Shown here: piece by piece, positions 6,736-14,626 of the stretch
Layout: each line of letters opens with the position of its first letter
Numbering within the stretch: the first letter of the stretch is position 1
Source: Ruminococcaceae bacterium UBA1405
Lineage (GTDB): Bacteria; Bacillota; Clostridia; Oscillospirales; Ruminococcaceae
Assembly: GCA_002305685.1 (NCBI GenBank)
Contig: DBQB01000036.1
Location: 14,181-37,052, forward strand
Direction of reading: 5' to 3'
DNA length: 22,872 bases
Made by a program: the position numbers and the translations under genes
Notes under the pieces: generated by a model
What the model was told of the DNA's origin: nothing
The model's input: the letters and a program-made list of their open reading frames with translations, nothing else
The model's database searches: none

Positions 6736-7539
6736 ATGGGTGTGGAATTTTTAAGAAAAGAACGCTATGATTTTAATGATCTGGTGCAGATTCTAAAAAT
6801 TCTGCGTGGTGAGGGTGGCTGTCCCTGGGATCGGGAACAGGATCATCACTCCATCCGTCGTGATTTTTTGGAAGAAACCTATGAAGTGTTGGAGGCCATC
6901 GACAACGAAGACCCGGTTCTGTTGCAGGAGGAACTGGGAGATGTACTGTTGCAGGTGGTATTTCACGCGCAAATCGAGTGTGAAAAAAGCGTCTTTGATA
7001 TTGACGATGTCTGCAACGGCATTTGTCAAAAGATGATACTGCGTCATCCCCATGTTTTTGCTGATACGGTTGCGAAGACAACTGAGGATGTTTTAACCAA
7101 CTGGGATAACATCAAACAGCAGGAGAAAGGGCAAACGACCAAAACAGATACACTTCTGAGCATTCCAAAAACCTTCCCCGCGTTGATGCGTGCCCAGAAG
7201 CTTCAGTCCCGTGCCAAAAAGGCGGGATTGGATCTCAACCGGATTACACCGGCGTCTCAAGCCATGCATGAGGCTGTGACGCGGTTGGATACGGCAATGG
7301 AACAGAGTGATCCCAAAGCGGTAGAAAAAGCGCTGGGGGAAGCAATGTTCTCTTTGGTATCGGTAGCCCGCAACTATGATCTGGATCCGGAGTTTAGTCT
7401 TTCACAGCAATGTGATGCGTTTCTCAAGCAGTTTGCCACGGCAGAGCGGTTGGCACAACAGCAGCAGAGAGCGTTGGCAGAGGTTCCCCAAGACCAACAG
7501 AAGGATCTATGGGATATGGCAAAGGAAAAGAATCTGTAA
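6736..7539 (+). CDS. mazG: Nucleoside triphosphate pyrophosphohydrolase MazG
   Basis: MazG hydrolyses nucleoside triphosphates to monophosphates and clears damaged or signalling nucleotides. The 267-residue protein has the usual two tandem MazG domains. The first begins with the diagnostic GGCPWDREQ (27-35), then EETYEVLEAI (46-55) and EELGDVLLQVVFHA (65-78), which supply the metal-binding acidic residues. The second, about 165-240, keeps the shape, ending LGEAMFSLVSVARNYDLDPE, but lacks the matching EExxE and EELGD acids: EAVTRLD and EKALGEA stand in their place. Activity is therefore expected mainly in the first domain. The ATG at 6736 follows AGAGAGGTTG. hup follows 90 bases later. Confidence 0.93.
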   Translation: MGVEFLRKERYDFNDLVQILKILRGEGGCPWDREQDHHSIRRDFLEETYEVLEAIDNEDPVLLQEELGDVLLQVVFHAQIECEKSVFDIDDVCNGICQKMILRHPHVFADTVAKTTEDVLTNWDNIKQQEKGQTTKTDTLLSIPKTFPALMRAQKLQSRAKKAGLDLNRITPASQAMHEAVTRLDTAMEQSDPKAVEKALGEAMFSLVSVARNYDLDPEFSLSQQCDAFLKQFATAERLAQQQQRALAEVPQDQQKDLWDMAKEKNL

Positions 7540-7629
7540 AGGTTTTTCCCTTGTATCTGTATCCCGAGAAGCGGGGAAATGATTTACTGTAACTGGTTAC
7601 AGGATAAACGATAATGGAGGCTATGTATT

Positions 7630-7905
7630 ATGACGAAGGCAGATTTGATTAACGTTGTTGCCCAAAAGGCTGGTTTCACCAAGAAGGATAGCGAGATTGC
7701 AGTTTCCGCAGTTTTGGAAGCGGTTACTGAAGCGCTGGCCGGCGGAGATAAGGTTTCTCTGGTAGGCTTTGGTACCTTTGAGGTTAAAAATCGCGCGGAG
7801 AGAAAGGGCATCAACCCCAGAACCAAAGAGGAAATCTCCATCGCTGCCTCGAAACTGCCTTCCTTCAAGGCTGGCAAGGCGCTGAAGGATGCGGTTTCCA
7901 AATAA
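7630..7905 (+). CDS. hup: HU family DNA-binding protein
   Basis: HU is a small dimeric histone-like protein that bends DNA and shapes the nucleoid. The 91-residue sequence starts MTKADLINVVAQKAGFTKKD, then VSLVGFGTFEVKNRAERKGINPRTKEEI forms the DNA-clasping beta arms with the intercalating Pro (NPRT), and FKAGKALKDAV closes it. The ATG has TGGAGG at 7615-7620. An inverted repeat, CTGTAAC-TG-GTTACAG, lies at 7587-7602 in the leader, a possible regulatory site. A terminator follows 25 bases after the stop. Neighbouring mazG and rqcP are common companions in Bacillota. Confidence 0.97.
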   Translation: MTKADLINVVAQKAGFTKKDSEIAVSAVLEAVTEALAGGDKVSLVGFGTFEVKNRAERKGINPRTKEEISIAASKLPSFKAGKALKDAVSK

Positions 7906-7930
7906 TTGGGAAATTTCACGAAGGTTGTCT

Positions 7931-7962
7931 GGAGCCGCGGTTTTACCGTCGGCTCCTTTTTT
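7931..7962 (+). terminator. Intrinsic terminator after hup
   Basis: A stem GGAGCCG/CGGCTCC (7931-7937 with 7950-7956), extended inward by CGGT/ACCG, is followed by six T. Confidence 0.92.
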
Positions 7963-8090
7963 CCAATGGATACGCTCCTATTTTTGCAGTGGATATAAAG
8001 GTATAACAAAATAGAGCAATACCGGTTTGGTTTTAAGAAAAGCGATGGTTTCAAAAGGTTGTCATCTGCCGTGAATGAGGAGGAGATACC

Positions 8091-8336
8091 ATGAGACTTG
8101 ACAAATATCTAAAGGTAACCCGTTTGATCAAACGGCGTACTGTCGCCAATGAGGCCTGCGATGCGGGTCGAATTCTGGTCAACGGAAAACCCGCCCGTGC
8201 TTCTTATGAAGTGAAGGTAGGGGATGTATTAGACATCCAGTTGGGCCAGCGCCCGGTGAAGGTAAAGGTTTTGCAGGTGAGCGAGTATGCGACCAAGGAA
8301 AACGCCGCGCTTCACTATCAGGTCATCGAGCCCTGA
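8091..8336 (+). CDS. rqcP: RqcP-like S4-domain RNA-binding protein
   Basis: The product is an 81-residue S4-domain protein (MRLDKYLKVTRLIKRRTVANEAC, then GRILVNGKPARASYEVKVGD). It belongs to the YabO/RqcP group, which works with RqcH on split 50S subunits to add alanine tails to stalled peptides in ribosome quality control. The domain fills almost the whole protein, as in Bacillus RqcP, and the related Hsp15 is longer. The start has GAGGAGGAG six bases upstream. In many Bacillota yabP, yabQ and divIC follow; here a terminator follows instead. I see no clear promoter between 7963 and 8090, so it may depend on read-through from hup. Confidence 0.9.
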   Translation: MRLDKYLKVTRLIKRRTVANEACDAGRILVNGKPARASYEVKVGDVLDIQLGQRPVKVKVLQVSEYATKENAALHYQVIEP

Positions 8337-8403
8337 CGCTTGCCAGGAATATACGGGCTGCTGTTTTGCGGCGGACGCAGAACGCCTGCGTACAAAAAGA
8401 TAT

Positions 8404-8456
8404 AAATCCCGGAACTTTTACGCCCTCGCAGGCAAAAAAGGTTCCGGGATTTTTTC
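8404..8456 (+). terminator. Intrinsic terminator after rqcP
   Basis: A 12-bp stem (8404-8415 with 8441-8452), lengthened inside by TTTT/AAAA, ends in a T-run. It ends the housekeeping block. Confidence 0.92.
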
Positions 8457-8524
8457 TTTGTGAGAGGATGTTGCTGCGCTTTTCAGAAACATCGATATAT
8501 TGCAACTCTGTGGTGGAGGATTGC

Positions 8525-8554
8525 TTGCGGAGAAATGGTAAAGTGTGGTATAAT
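8525..8554 (+). promoter_or_regulatory. Promoter of the M20 metallohydrolase gene
   Basis: TTGCGG (8525-8530), an 18-bp spacer and TATAAT (8549-8554) with the extended TGG element. About 155 transcribed leader bases precede the gene; I see no recognisable riboswitch there. Confidence 0.75.
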
Positions 8555-8717
8555 GAGAGACAGAGAAGGTGGTTTTTTAGTATATTTGCCAAAGTACCCA
8601 ATGGAATCTAAAACAAAGACGAAGTCGTTATTCCGTGATGGATAAAACCGTTTGGGTGTTGTGGCAAAGGAATTACCACTGGATTTTGAAAGCTATCAAG
8701 TCAGAGGAGGTATTTTT

Positions 8718-9968
8718 ATGGATTATTCGTTGAAACCCGAGATTCAGGCGTTGATGGATCAAATCACCGGGATGGAAAGCGTGCAAAAAGCACTGGCTTT
8801 TCTCAAAGAGGATCACGAGAATTCCATCGCGGAACAGCTGGAGCTGGTACAGATTCCTGCGCCTACCTTCCATGAGGAAAAAAGGGCGGAATATATGGCA
8901 GCGAAATTCCGTGAACTTGGTTTGACCGATGTACATATTGATCGTACCGGCAACGCAGTGGGTACCAGAAAAGGCGTTGGCAATGGTCCCAAGATTGTCA
9001 TCGACGGTCATATGGATACCGTCTATCCGCTGGATACCCCTCTCAATCCGGTGCGGGATGAAGAGTTCATCCACTGTCCCGGTATTGTGGACGATACCCG
9101 CGCCTGTGCTGCGGAGTTGACGCTCATCCGCGCCCTCAACGAAGCCGGTATTGAAACCGAAGGAGATCTGGTATTTACCGCTACGGTTCAGGAGGAAGGA
9201 AAAGGCGGCTTTGGCGGTATGAAAGGTTTCTTTGAGGACAATAAGGATATCGATGGAGCAGTGTGTATGGATGGATGTGGGATTCAGGGGATCATCTATC
9301 AGTCCACTGGCTTTAAGACCATTGAGGTGGAGTTCCACGGCATTGGCGGTCATGCTTATGGCGCCTTCGGCGATGTCGCCAACCCGCTGCATGCAGCCGG
9401 CAGAGCTGTTGCCAAGATTGCGGATTTGAAGGTTCCCACCAACCCCAAAACCACCTATTGTGTTTCCAACTTCCACGCTGGAAACGATGCAGGCATCCAC
9501 GCCATTGTTCCTCATGCGTCCATAAAGATCAACTACCGCTCCAATGGACAGGAGGAGCTGGAAGCTTTGGACAAAGAAATTATGCGCTGTATTGAGGAAG
9601 CCTGCAAGGAGGAAACCGAACGCTGGGGCAAAGACACCATTACCTATACGGTCAAAACCTTCTGCGATGTCAGAGCGGGTAGCCTGGGAGAGCACGATCC
9701 GCTGGTGGAAGCAACCTGGGCATCCATCCGCTATCTGGGCACCGAGCCTGAGCTGATGAAGGGCGGTCCCACCAATGCCTCCATTCCCATCGGTTTGGGC
9801 ATTCCGGCGGTTTGTTTGGGCAACGATGACCGTGTAGAGATTTATTGTCACAATGCGGCCATGGAACGCTTCCCGGTAAAGGATACCTATGAGATGCCTC
9901 AGCTGGCCATGCTGGTGGCGTTGGCTGCCTCCGGCATAGCTGGAAAGACAAAGAGTATCCTCAAGTAA
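8718..9968 (+). CDS. M20 family metallohydrolase, PepT-like
   Basis: This is a 416-residue cytoplasmic zinc peptidase or amidohydrolase of the M20/M25/M40 family. Its metal-site motifs are DGHMDTV (His98, Asp100), GIVDDTRA with the bridging Asp near 126, and QEEGKGG with the catalytic Glu pair at 159-160. An Asp near 185 follows in CMDG, and a late His lies in CHNAAMERF. The GGHAYGAFG segment marks the dimerisation lid domain in the middle. The start at 8718 has AGAGGAGG seven bases ahead; a longer reading from 8652 would have no ribosome site. It is transcribed alone between its own promoter and terminator. Tripeptidase-like (PepT) action is one option; the hydrolase linked to YgeY is another. 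Substrate cannot be told from sequence. Confidence 0.88.
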   Translation: MDYSLKPEIQALMDQITGMESVQKALAFLKEDHENSIAEQLELVQIPAPTFHEEKRAEYMAAKFRELGLTDVHIDRTGNAVGTRKGVGNGPKIVIDGHMDTVYPLDTPLNPVRDEEFIHCPGIVDDTRACAAELTLIRALNEAGIETEGDLVFTATVQEEGKGGFGGMKGFFEDNKDIDGAVCMDGCGIQGIIYQSTGFKTIEVEFHGIGGHAYGAFGDVANPLHAAGRAVAKIADLKVPTNPKTTYCVSNFHAGNDAGIHAIVPHASIKINYRSNGQEELEALDKEIMRCIEEACKEETERWGKDTITYTVKTFCDVRAGSLGEHDPLVEATWASIRYLGTEPELMKGGPTNASIPIGLGIPAVCLGNDDRVEIYCHNAAMERFPVKDTYEMPQLAMLVALAASGIAGKTKSILK

Positions 9969-9990
9969 TCTGTAATCTATTTTGACGGCG

Positions 9991-10028
9991 ACGCCGTATG
10001 CAGCGGTATGCTGTGTACGGCGTTTTTT
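9991..10028 (+). terminator. Intrinsic terminator after the M20 gene
   Basis: ACGCCGTA (9991-9998) pairs with TACGGCGT (10016-10023), with a further CAGC/GCTG inside, followed by a run of T. Confidence 0.92.
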
Positions 10029-10061
10029 AGAAGGCCTACACTACTATACGGTGACACGAAT

Positions 10062-10280
10062 ATGAAAAGAAGGTACAGTCAGCAGGAAGTAGAAAAACGG
10101 ATGTGGGGACGGTTCTATTGGAATCCGGATGACAGCAATATTTTTGTCAGGCGAAGGGCAGGGCTTTTTGCCTGGACAATGAATCTGGGAAACGGATGGT
10201 CCTGGCTGATTATGCTTTTGGAAGCGGCAGTGGTTTTGAGCGTCGTTTGGTTGATGAAGGGCTGCGTACACAGCCGCTGA
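10062..10280 (+). CDS. Small DUF5808-like membrane protein
   Basis: The product has 72 residues. A basic start, MKRRYSQQEVEKRMW, leads into FYWNPDDSNIFVRRR and WTMNLGNGWSWL, a pattern I associate with DUF5808 (the YxNPDD...F.P.R...WTLN motif). One C-terminal membrane helix, about residues 46-66 (WLIMLLEAAVVLSVVWLM), follows. No function is known for this domain. The ATG at 10062 has no clear Shine-Dalgarno site and stands only 34 bases past the preceding terminator, with no obvious promoter. Expression is therefore uncertain. The DUF5808 link is from memory of the motif. Confidence 0.6.
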   Translation: MKRRYSQQEVEKRMWGRFYWNPDDSNIFVRRRAGLFAWTMNLGNGWSWLIMLLEAAVVLSVVWLMKGCVHSR

Positions 10281-10304
10281 CAGCTGACAGCTGACAACTG
10301 ACAA
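10277..10304 (+). repeat. Four tandem copies of a 7-base repeat (CTGACAG/CTGACAA)
   Basis: Two copies of CTGACAG are followed by two of CTGACAA, beginning inside the stop codon of the small membrane protein gene. The unit matches none of its surroundings. Heptanucleotide short tandem repeats of this sort are known in intergenic DNA of some bacteria, for example cyanobacteria. Confidence 0.85.
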
Positions 10305-10336
10305 CCAAATACATTGCAGGGACAGTGGCACTGCGC

Positions 10337-10365
10337 TTGAAAGAGAACACTGTGCGTGCTACAAT
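10337..10365 (+). promoter_or_regulatory. Promoter of the galM-like gene
   Basis: TTGAAA (10337-10342), a 17-bp spacer and TACAAT (10360-10365) with the extended TGC element. Confidence 0.8.
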
Positions 10366-10431
10366 AAGGCCAAAGAAGGATTGCCACAGGAATGTGGAAT
10401 ATTCTGCAAAGCGGAAAGGACGGAGAGAAAG

Positions 10432-11373
10432 ATGAAAACGGGTGTAACCCAGTGCGAATATCAGGGAGTAAAGGTATACGAACTGGTTTGTGGTGAAATG
10501 ACGGTGGATGTAGCTCCTGATGACGGAATGAATATCTGCGGTATCCGCTATGCCGGTCATACCATTGTGACAGTGGATCCTAAGCGTCGGGCCAGCGGTG
10601 GTACCTGGGGAATGCCGGTTCTGTATCCCACTCCAAACCGCATCAGTGCAGGTGCTGCTCATTTTAACGGGGAAACGCTGCCAATGATCTGGCAGGGAAA
10701 ACCATTGCTGATGCACGGTGCGGCGCGGTATATGTCTTTCCAGGTGGAGCAAGCGGAGGCCCGGGAAGACTGTGCTGTGATTAGAGGGTTTGTGGATTTT
10801 GTTCCCGGCAGTGACGCCTATACCTATTTCCCGTTTCATAGCCGTCTGACGCTGGAGGTTCGGGTGTATGAAACCCGTTTGGAGGTAACCCATACGGTGG
10901 AAAACCTGGATCAAAAGCCGCTGGCTTTTGGCTTGGCATACCATCCGTTCTTCCTGAAAATTGGGGATACCCGTTTTCGTACCGGCGCGCGCAGCTTTTA
11001 CATCACCGATGAAAACAAACTGCCCAGCGGGGAACTGGCGCCGGCGGAAGGAATTTATGATCTTTCCAAGCCTGTTTCCACCGAACAGGTACATCTGGAT
11101 CATGTTTATACCCAGCTGCCGGAGGGGGAGAACAGTGCAGATATCTATTATCCAGATATTCATCTGCATCTGGCACTGAAAGCAACCCCCGATTTCTCCC
11201 ATCTGGTGGTGTTTACCCCGGCTGGAATGCCTTATTTCTGTCTGGAAAATCAGACCTGTTCCACCGACTGCCACAATCTATCCCAGCACTGTGACCATAC
11301 TGGTTTGCAGATTGTAGATCCAGGGAAACACTCCTGCGGTACTGTTACGTTGGAGATGGATCCGATGAAATAA
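10432..11373 (+). CDS. galM: Aldose 1-epimerase family protein
   Basis: This is a 313-residue cytoplasmic protein of the galactose mutarotase-like fold, interconverting alpha and beta anomers of aldoses such as galactose or glucose. Landmarks are GTWGMPVLYPTPNRIS, matching the PNR substrate segment, LLMHGAAR carrying the first active-site His, FGLAYHPFF with the second His, and LDHVYT near residue 223. A late Glu for catalysis is likely in CLENQTCS. The family includes enzymes acting on glucose 6-phosphate, so the exact sugar is uncertain. The start at 10432 follows CGGAGAGAAAG. A good promoter and terminator bound it, so it is monocistronic. It lies just ahead of the sugar importer operon, which supports a role in sugar use. 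Confidence 0.85.
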   Translation: MKTGVTQCEYQGVKVYELVCGEMTVDVAPDDGMNICGIRYAGHTIVTVDPKRRASGGTWGMPVLYPTPNRISAGAAHFNGETLPMIWQGKPLLMHGAARYMSFQVEQAEAREDCAVIRGFVDFVPGSDAYTYFPFHSRLTLEVRVYETRLEVTHTVENLDQKPLAFGLAYHPFFLKIGDTRFRTGARSFYITDENKLPSGELAPAEGIYDLSKPVSTEQVHLDHVYTQLPEGENSADIYYPDIHLHLALKATPDFSHLVVFTPAGMPYFCLENQTCSTDCHNLSQHCDHTGLQIVDPGKHSCGTVTLEMDPMK

Positions 11374-11448
11374 TGGCTTTGCAACTGATGCACCTTACCG
11401 ACGGGTTGATTGCAATGCCCTGACAATAGCTGTGTTATAAAGCGTTAT

Positions 11449-11500
11449 CCCCTGTTCCAGGTTTCGAAGAAGCCCAGGAGCAGGGGAAATCTTTTGGTTT
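11449..11500 (+). terminator. Probable terminator after galM
   Basis: A 13-bp imperfect stem (11449-11461 with 11474-11486; CCCCTG outer pairs) is followed by TCTTTTGGTTTT. The T-tract is broken, so strength is moderate. Confidence 0.7.
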
Positions 11501-11504
11501 TATC

Positions 11505-11533
11505 TTGTTTCATCCGGCTATGCGGGTTATAAT
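11505..11533 (+). promoter_or_regulatory. Promoter of the sugar ABC importer operon
   Basis: TTGTTT (11505-11510), a 17-bp spacer and consensus TATAAT (11528-11533). The predicted leader is about 140 bases and contains the palindrome at 11565-11595. Confidence 0.7.
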
Positions 11534-11564
11534 AGAAACGGTATTTCTTTCATGATCTTGGAAA

Positions 11565-11595
11565 AATACATGATATTTACCAAATATCATGTATT
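11565..11595 (+). repeat. Perfect 14-bp palindrome in the ABC operon leader, possible operator
   Basis: AATACATGATATTT (11565-11578) is repeated in reverse complement at 11582-11595 with a 3-base centre. A further CATGAT lies at 11551-11556, giving two direct and one inverted half-site. No T-run follows, so it is not a terminator. The site falls about 25-55 bases after the predicted transcript start, where a repressor could block. Confidence 0.7.
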
Positions 11596-11680
11596 GTCGT
11601 CTTTGTTGTTTTTCTTCTGTTGAAAGTTTGGTCACAGCAGAGCCGGCAGCCAGATTTTAGTAGGAAAGGGAAAGAGCAAA

Positions 11681-12796
11681 ATGAAAGTGGTATTACAGCA
11701 TTTGACCAAAACGTTTCCCAGCCGCAACCGCAAGAATCCTGAGGATGTGACGGCGGTAAACGATTTTGACTTTGAGATTCCGGATGGAAAATTGGTGGGT
11801 TTGCTGGGGCCGTCTGGATGCGGCAAAAGCACGACTCTTTTTATGATCTGTGGATTGGAAAAACCCACAGCAGGCAAGATCTTTTTCGGGGAGGAGGATG
11901 TCACCGATCTGCCGGTGGAAAACCGAGGAGTTGGCGTGGTGTTTCAAAACTATGCCCTTTATCCCCACATGACCGTCAAACAAAATATCATCTTCCCGCT
12001 GCAGAACCTAAAAGGCGCCCAAAAGCTGACCAAAGTGCAGATGGAGCAAAAAGCCCTTGAGGCCGCCAAGCTGGTGCAGATTGAGGAGCTGATGGAGCGC
12101 AAACCCAGCGAGCTTTCCGGTGGACAGCAGCAGCGGGTGGCCATTGCCCGGGCAATGGTAAAGATGCCCAAGGTATTGTTGCTGGACGAGCCTCTCTCCA
12201 ATCTGGATGCCCGGCTGCGTCTGCAAACGCGGGAGGAAATCCGCAGGATACAGCGTCAAACAGGGATTACCACCGTATTTGTCACCCACGATCAGGAGGA
12301 AGCCATGAGCATCTCTGATATCATTGTGGTGATGCGGGAAGGGGTGGTCCAGCAGATTGGAAAGCCGCAGGAGGTATATGACAATCCCATCAATCTATTT
12401 GTAGCGCGGTTTTTGGGAACCCCACCCATCAATCTGTTTGAGGGACAAGCTCAGGGAAACGGGCTGTACATCGGTGACGAGATGGTTCTGCCGCTTGAAG
12501 GGGTAGCGGATCGAGAACTGACGGTGGGAATCCGGCCAGAAGGTTTTATCCTCACCCCAGATGGCCCTCTCAGCTGTTCTCTCAGCGGAGTGGAGGTCAT
12601 GGGCCGGGATATCAGTGTGGTATCCACCAATCCTCATGGACTTGTAGCCTCGGTGCGCTCCATCATTGATGCGGAAAATCGGGTGGATACATCAAATCCG
12701 ACGGTTCGTTTTGCTCTCAAACCCCGAAAGGTGTTGCTGTTTGACCGGCAAACGGGGGAGCGGGTAGCCTTTCAAACACCCCAAATGAACCGATAA
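11681..12796 (+). CDS. Sugar ABC transporter ATPase (MsmK/UgpC/MalK type)
   Basis: This 371-residue protein is the ATP-hydrolysing subunit of a CUT1 carbohydrate importer. Walker A GPSGCGKST is at 43-51, the Q-loop Gln at 89, the signature LSGGQQQR at 145-152, Walker B VLLLDEP at 165-171 and the switch His in THD at 203. From about 235 on lies the regulatory TOBE/OB part typical of MalK-like proteins. The ATG has GGAAAGGGAAAG in front. It is first in the operon, followed by two permeases and a binding protein. In many Bacillota one such ATPase serves several importers and lies apart; here it is dedicated or at least linked. Confidence 0.95.
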   Translation: MKVVLQHLTKTFPSRNRKNPEDVTAVNDFDFEIPDGKLVGLLGPSGCGKSTTLFMICGLEKPTAGKIFFGEEDVTDLPVENRGVGVVFQNYALYPHMTVKQNIIFPLQNLKGAQKLTKVQMEQKALEAAKLVQIEELMERKPSELSGGQQQRVAIARAMVKMPKVLLLDEPLSNLDARLRLQTREEIRRIQRQTGITTVFVTHDQEEAMSISDIIVVMREGVVQQIGKPQEVYDNPINLFVARFLGTPPINLFEGQAQGNGLYIGDEMVLPLEGVADRELTVGIRPEGFILTPDGPLSCSLSGVEVMGRDISVVSTNPHGLVASVRSIIDAENRVDTSNPTVRFALKPRKVLLFDRQTGERVAFQTPQMNR

Positions 12797-12845
12797 ATTG
12801 CCGGATACGGTGATCTGACTTCTGTATGGAACGAGGCCGAAAGCT

Positions 12846-13736
12846 ATGGATAAAAACAAATGGAAAGGCTGGCTGTATCTGCTGCCTGCCATCCTCTTTT
12901 TGGGAGTATTTATGGTATATCCTCTGATTGATGTACTCATCTATTCAGTGGAAGAGGGATATAACTTTGCCTCCCAAACCTATTTCGATATTGGCTTTTA
13001 TAATTTTTCCTATGTTCTGCACGACCCCTATTTTTTGCAGGCGGTGAAAAACACCTTTTTGATGGTGGTGATTACAGTTCCCATCTCCACCGGGCTTGCG
13101 CTGCTGATTTCCATGGGGCTCAGCTCCATCCGGCCGCTGCGCAAACTGTACCAGACGGTTTATTTTTTGCCCTATGTCACCAACACGTTGGCAGTGGGCC
13201 TGGTGTTTATGATCCTCTTCAAAAAGACCGCCTATACCGACGGCATGGTAAATCTGCTGATCAACTGGTTTGGCGGAGAGTCGATCGATTTTATCGACGG
13301 TCCTTATTGGGCCAAGATGCTGGTAATGTGTATCTATATCATCTGGGTGGTAATGCCCTTTAAGATTCTCATCCTCACCAGTGCCCTCTCTTCTGTGAAT
13401 CAGAGTTATTACAATGCTGCACGGGTAGACGGAACCGGCAGAGGCAGGATCTTTCTCAAAATAACCCTTCCGATGATCTCTCCCACTGTATTTTATCTGG
13501 TGATTACCGGTTTTATCGGCGCCTTCAAACAGTACAGCGATGCGGTTGCTCTTTTTGGTACTGATCTGAATGCGGCGGAGATGAACACCATTGTCGGGTA
13601 TGTTTACGATATGCTTTATGGAGACAGTGGTGGTTATCCCTCCTACGCGTCGGCGGCGGCTATTGTGCTGTTTGTCATAGTCCTCACCATCACCTGCATC
13701 AATCTGCTTATCAGCAAAAAGCATATTCATTATTAA
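12846..13736 (+). CDS. Sugar ABC transporter permease, MalF/UgpA type
   Basis: This is a 296-residue CUT1 permease with six predicted membrane segments, the first at about residues 8-26 (LYLLPAILFLGVFMVYPLI). The cytoplasmic EAA loop that docks to the ATPase is YYNAARVDGTGRGRIFLKITLPMI. It belongs with the second permease 14 bases downstream, with which it should form the membrane channel. Start at 12846 with a moderate GAGG-type ribosome site. No unusual residues noted. Confidence 0.94.
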   Translation: MDKNKWKGWLYLLPAILFLGVFMVYPLIDVLIYSVEEGYNFASQTYFDIGFYNFSYVLHDPYFLQAVKNTFLMVVITVPISTGLALLISMGLSSIRPLRKLYQTVYFLPYVTNTLAVGLVFMILFKKTAYTDGMVNLLINWFGGESIDFIDGPYWAKMLVMCIYIIWVVMPFKILILTSALSSVNQSYYNAARVDGTGRGRIFLKITLPMISPTVFYLVITGFIGAFKQYSDAVALFGTDLNAAEMNTIVGYVYDMLYGDSGGYPSYASAAAIVLFVIVLTITCINLLISKKHIHY

Positions 13737-13750
13737 AAGGGGCCGATGTT

Positions 13751-14626
13751 ATGATACAATCCGATGATTACAGCCGGATCAAACGATCTGCCAGGCTGCA
13801 TAAAAAAATTTTCAGCGGGATTGTGTATCTGCTGCTGAGTATTTGGGCGTTGATTGTGCTTTTTCCTTTTTACTGGATGTTGCTGACGTCGGTAAAGAGT
13901 TATAGTCAATACAACGGAGAGTACATCCCGCAGTTTTTTACTCTGTCCCCAACACTGCAAAACTATGTTGATGCCTTTCAAGCAGTGCCATTGGCGCGGT
14001 ATCTGCTCAATACCTTTATCTTTACCGTCATCACCACTGCTATTATGATGTTTGTGATTGTGCTGGCGGCTTTTGCCTTTGCTAGGCTTCAGTTTCGGGG
14101 GAAAAATCTGGCGTTTACCCTTTTCCTCTCTTTGATGATGATTCCCAACGAACTGGTGATCATCACCAACTATGCCACCATCACCAATCTGGATCTGCGC
14201 AACACATTTTTGGGACTGATTCTCCCTTCGGTCACATCGGTGTTTTATATCTATCTTCTTAAGGAAAACTTTGCCCAGGTACCGGATGCACTGTACTATG
14301 CAGCCAAGGTGGATGGAACCTCTGATCTCAAATATCTGCTTCGGATTATGATTCCCATCTGCAAACCTACCCTGATTACCATAGGGATTCTCAAAATCAT
14401 CGAATGCTGGAACTCCTATGTCTGGCCGCGGCTGATCACCGATGATGAAAACTATTATCTGGTTTCCAACGGTATTCAGGAACTGCGGGAAAATGGTCTG
14501 GGACGGGAAAATATACCGGCTATGATGGCGGCTGTCGTGGTCATTTCAGTGCCGCTGATCGTTTTATTCCTGATCTTTCGGGAAAAAATCATGGCTGGCG
14601 TTTCAAGAGGGGGAACCAAAGGGTGA
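13751..14626 (+). CDS. Sugar ABC transporter permease, MalG/UgpE type
   Basis: The partner permease has 291 residues and six predicted membrane segments. Its basic N-terminal end, RIKRSARLHKK, faces the cytoplasm. The EAA loop is YYAAKVDGTSDLKYLLRIMIPI. The AGGGG site seven to eight bases before the ATG is good. Its stop codon overlaps the start of the binding-protein gene by four bases (GTGA), showing tight coupling. Confidence 0.94.
   Translation: MIQSDDYSRIKRSARLHKKIFSGIVYLLLSIWALIVLFPFYWMLLTSVKSYSQYNGEYIPQFFTLSPTLQNYVDAFQAVPLARYLLNTFIFTVITTAIMMFVIVLAAFAFARLQFRGKNLAFTLFLSLMMIPNELVIITNYATITNLDLRNTFLGLILPSVTSVFYIYLLKENFAQVPDALYYAAKVDGTSDLKYLLRIMIPICKPTLITIGILKIIECWNSYVWPRLITDDENYYLVSNGIQELRENGLGRENIPAMMAAVVVISVPLIVLFLIFREKIMAGVSRGGTKG

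Noticed and set aside
8366..8645. Small plus-strand frames between rqcP and the M20 gene
   Set aside because: They run through the rqcP terminator and the M20 promoter and have no ribosome site or similarity.
8673..9851. Long minus-strand open frame (392 codons) opposite the M20 gene
   Set aside because: Antisense to a gene with complete metal-site motifs; no recognisable domain and no start signals.
10277..10304. Tandem repeats as a CRISPR array
   Set aside because: Units are 7 bases with no spacers and no cas genes are present.
10210..11274. Minus-strand open frame (354 codons) opposite galM and the tandem repeat
   Set aside because: It lies across the galM promoter and coding region; its repeated QLSAV residues come only from the 7-base repeats.
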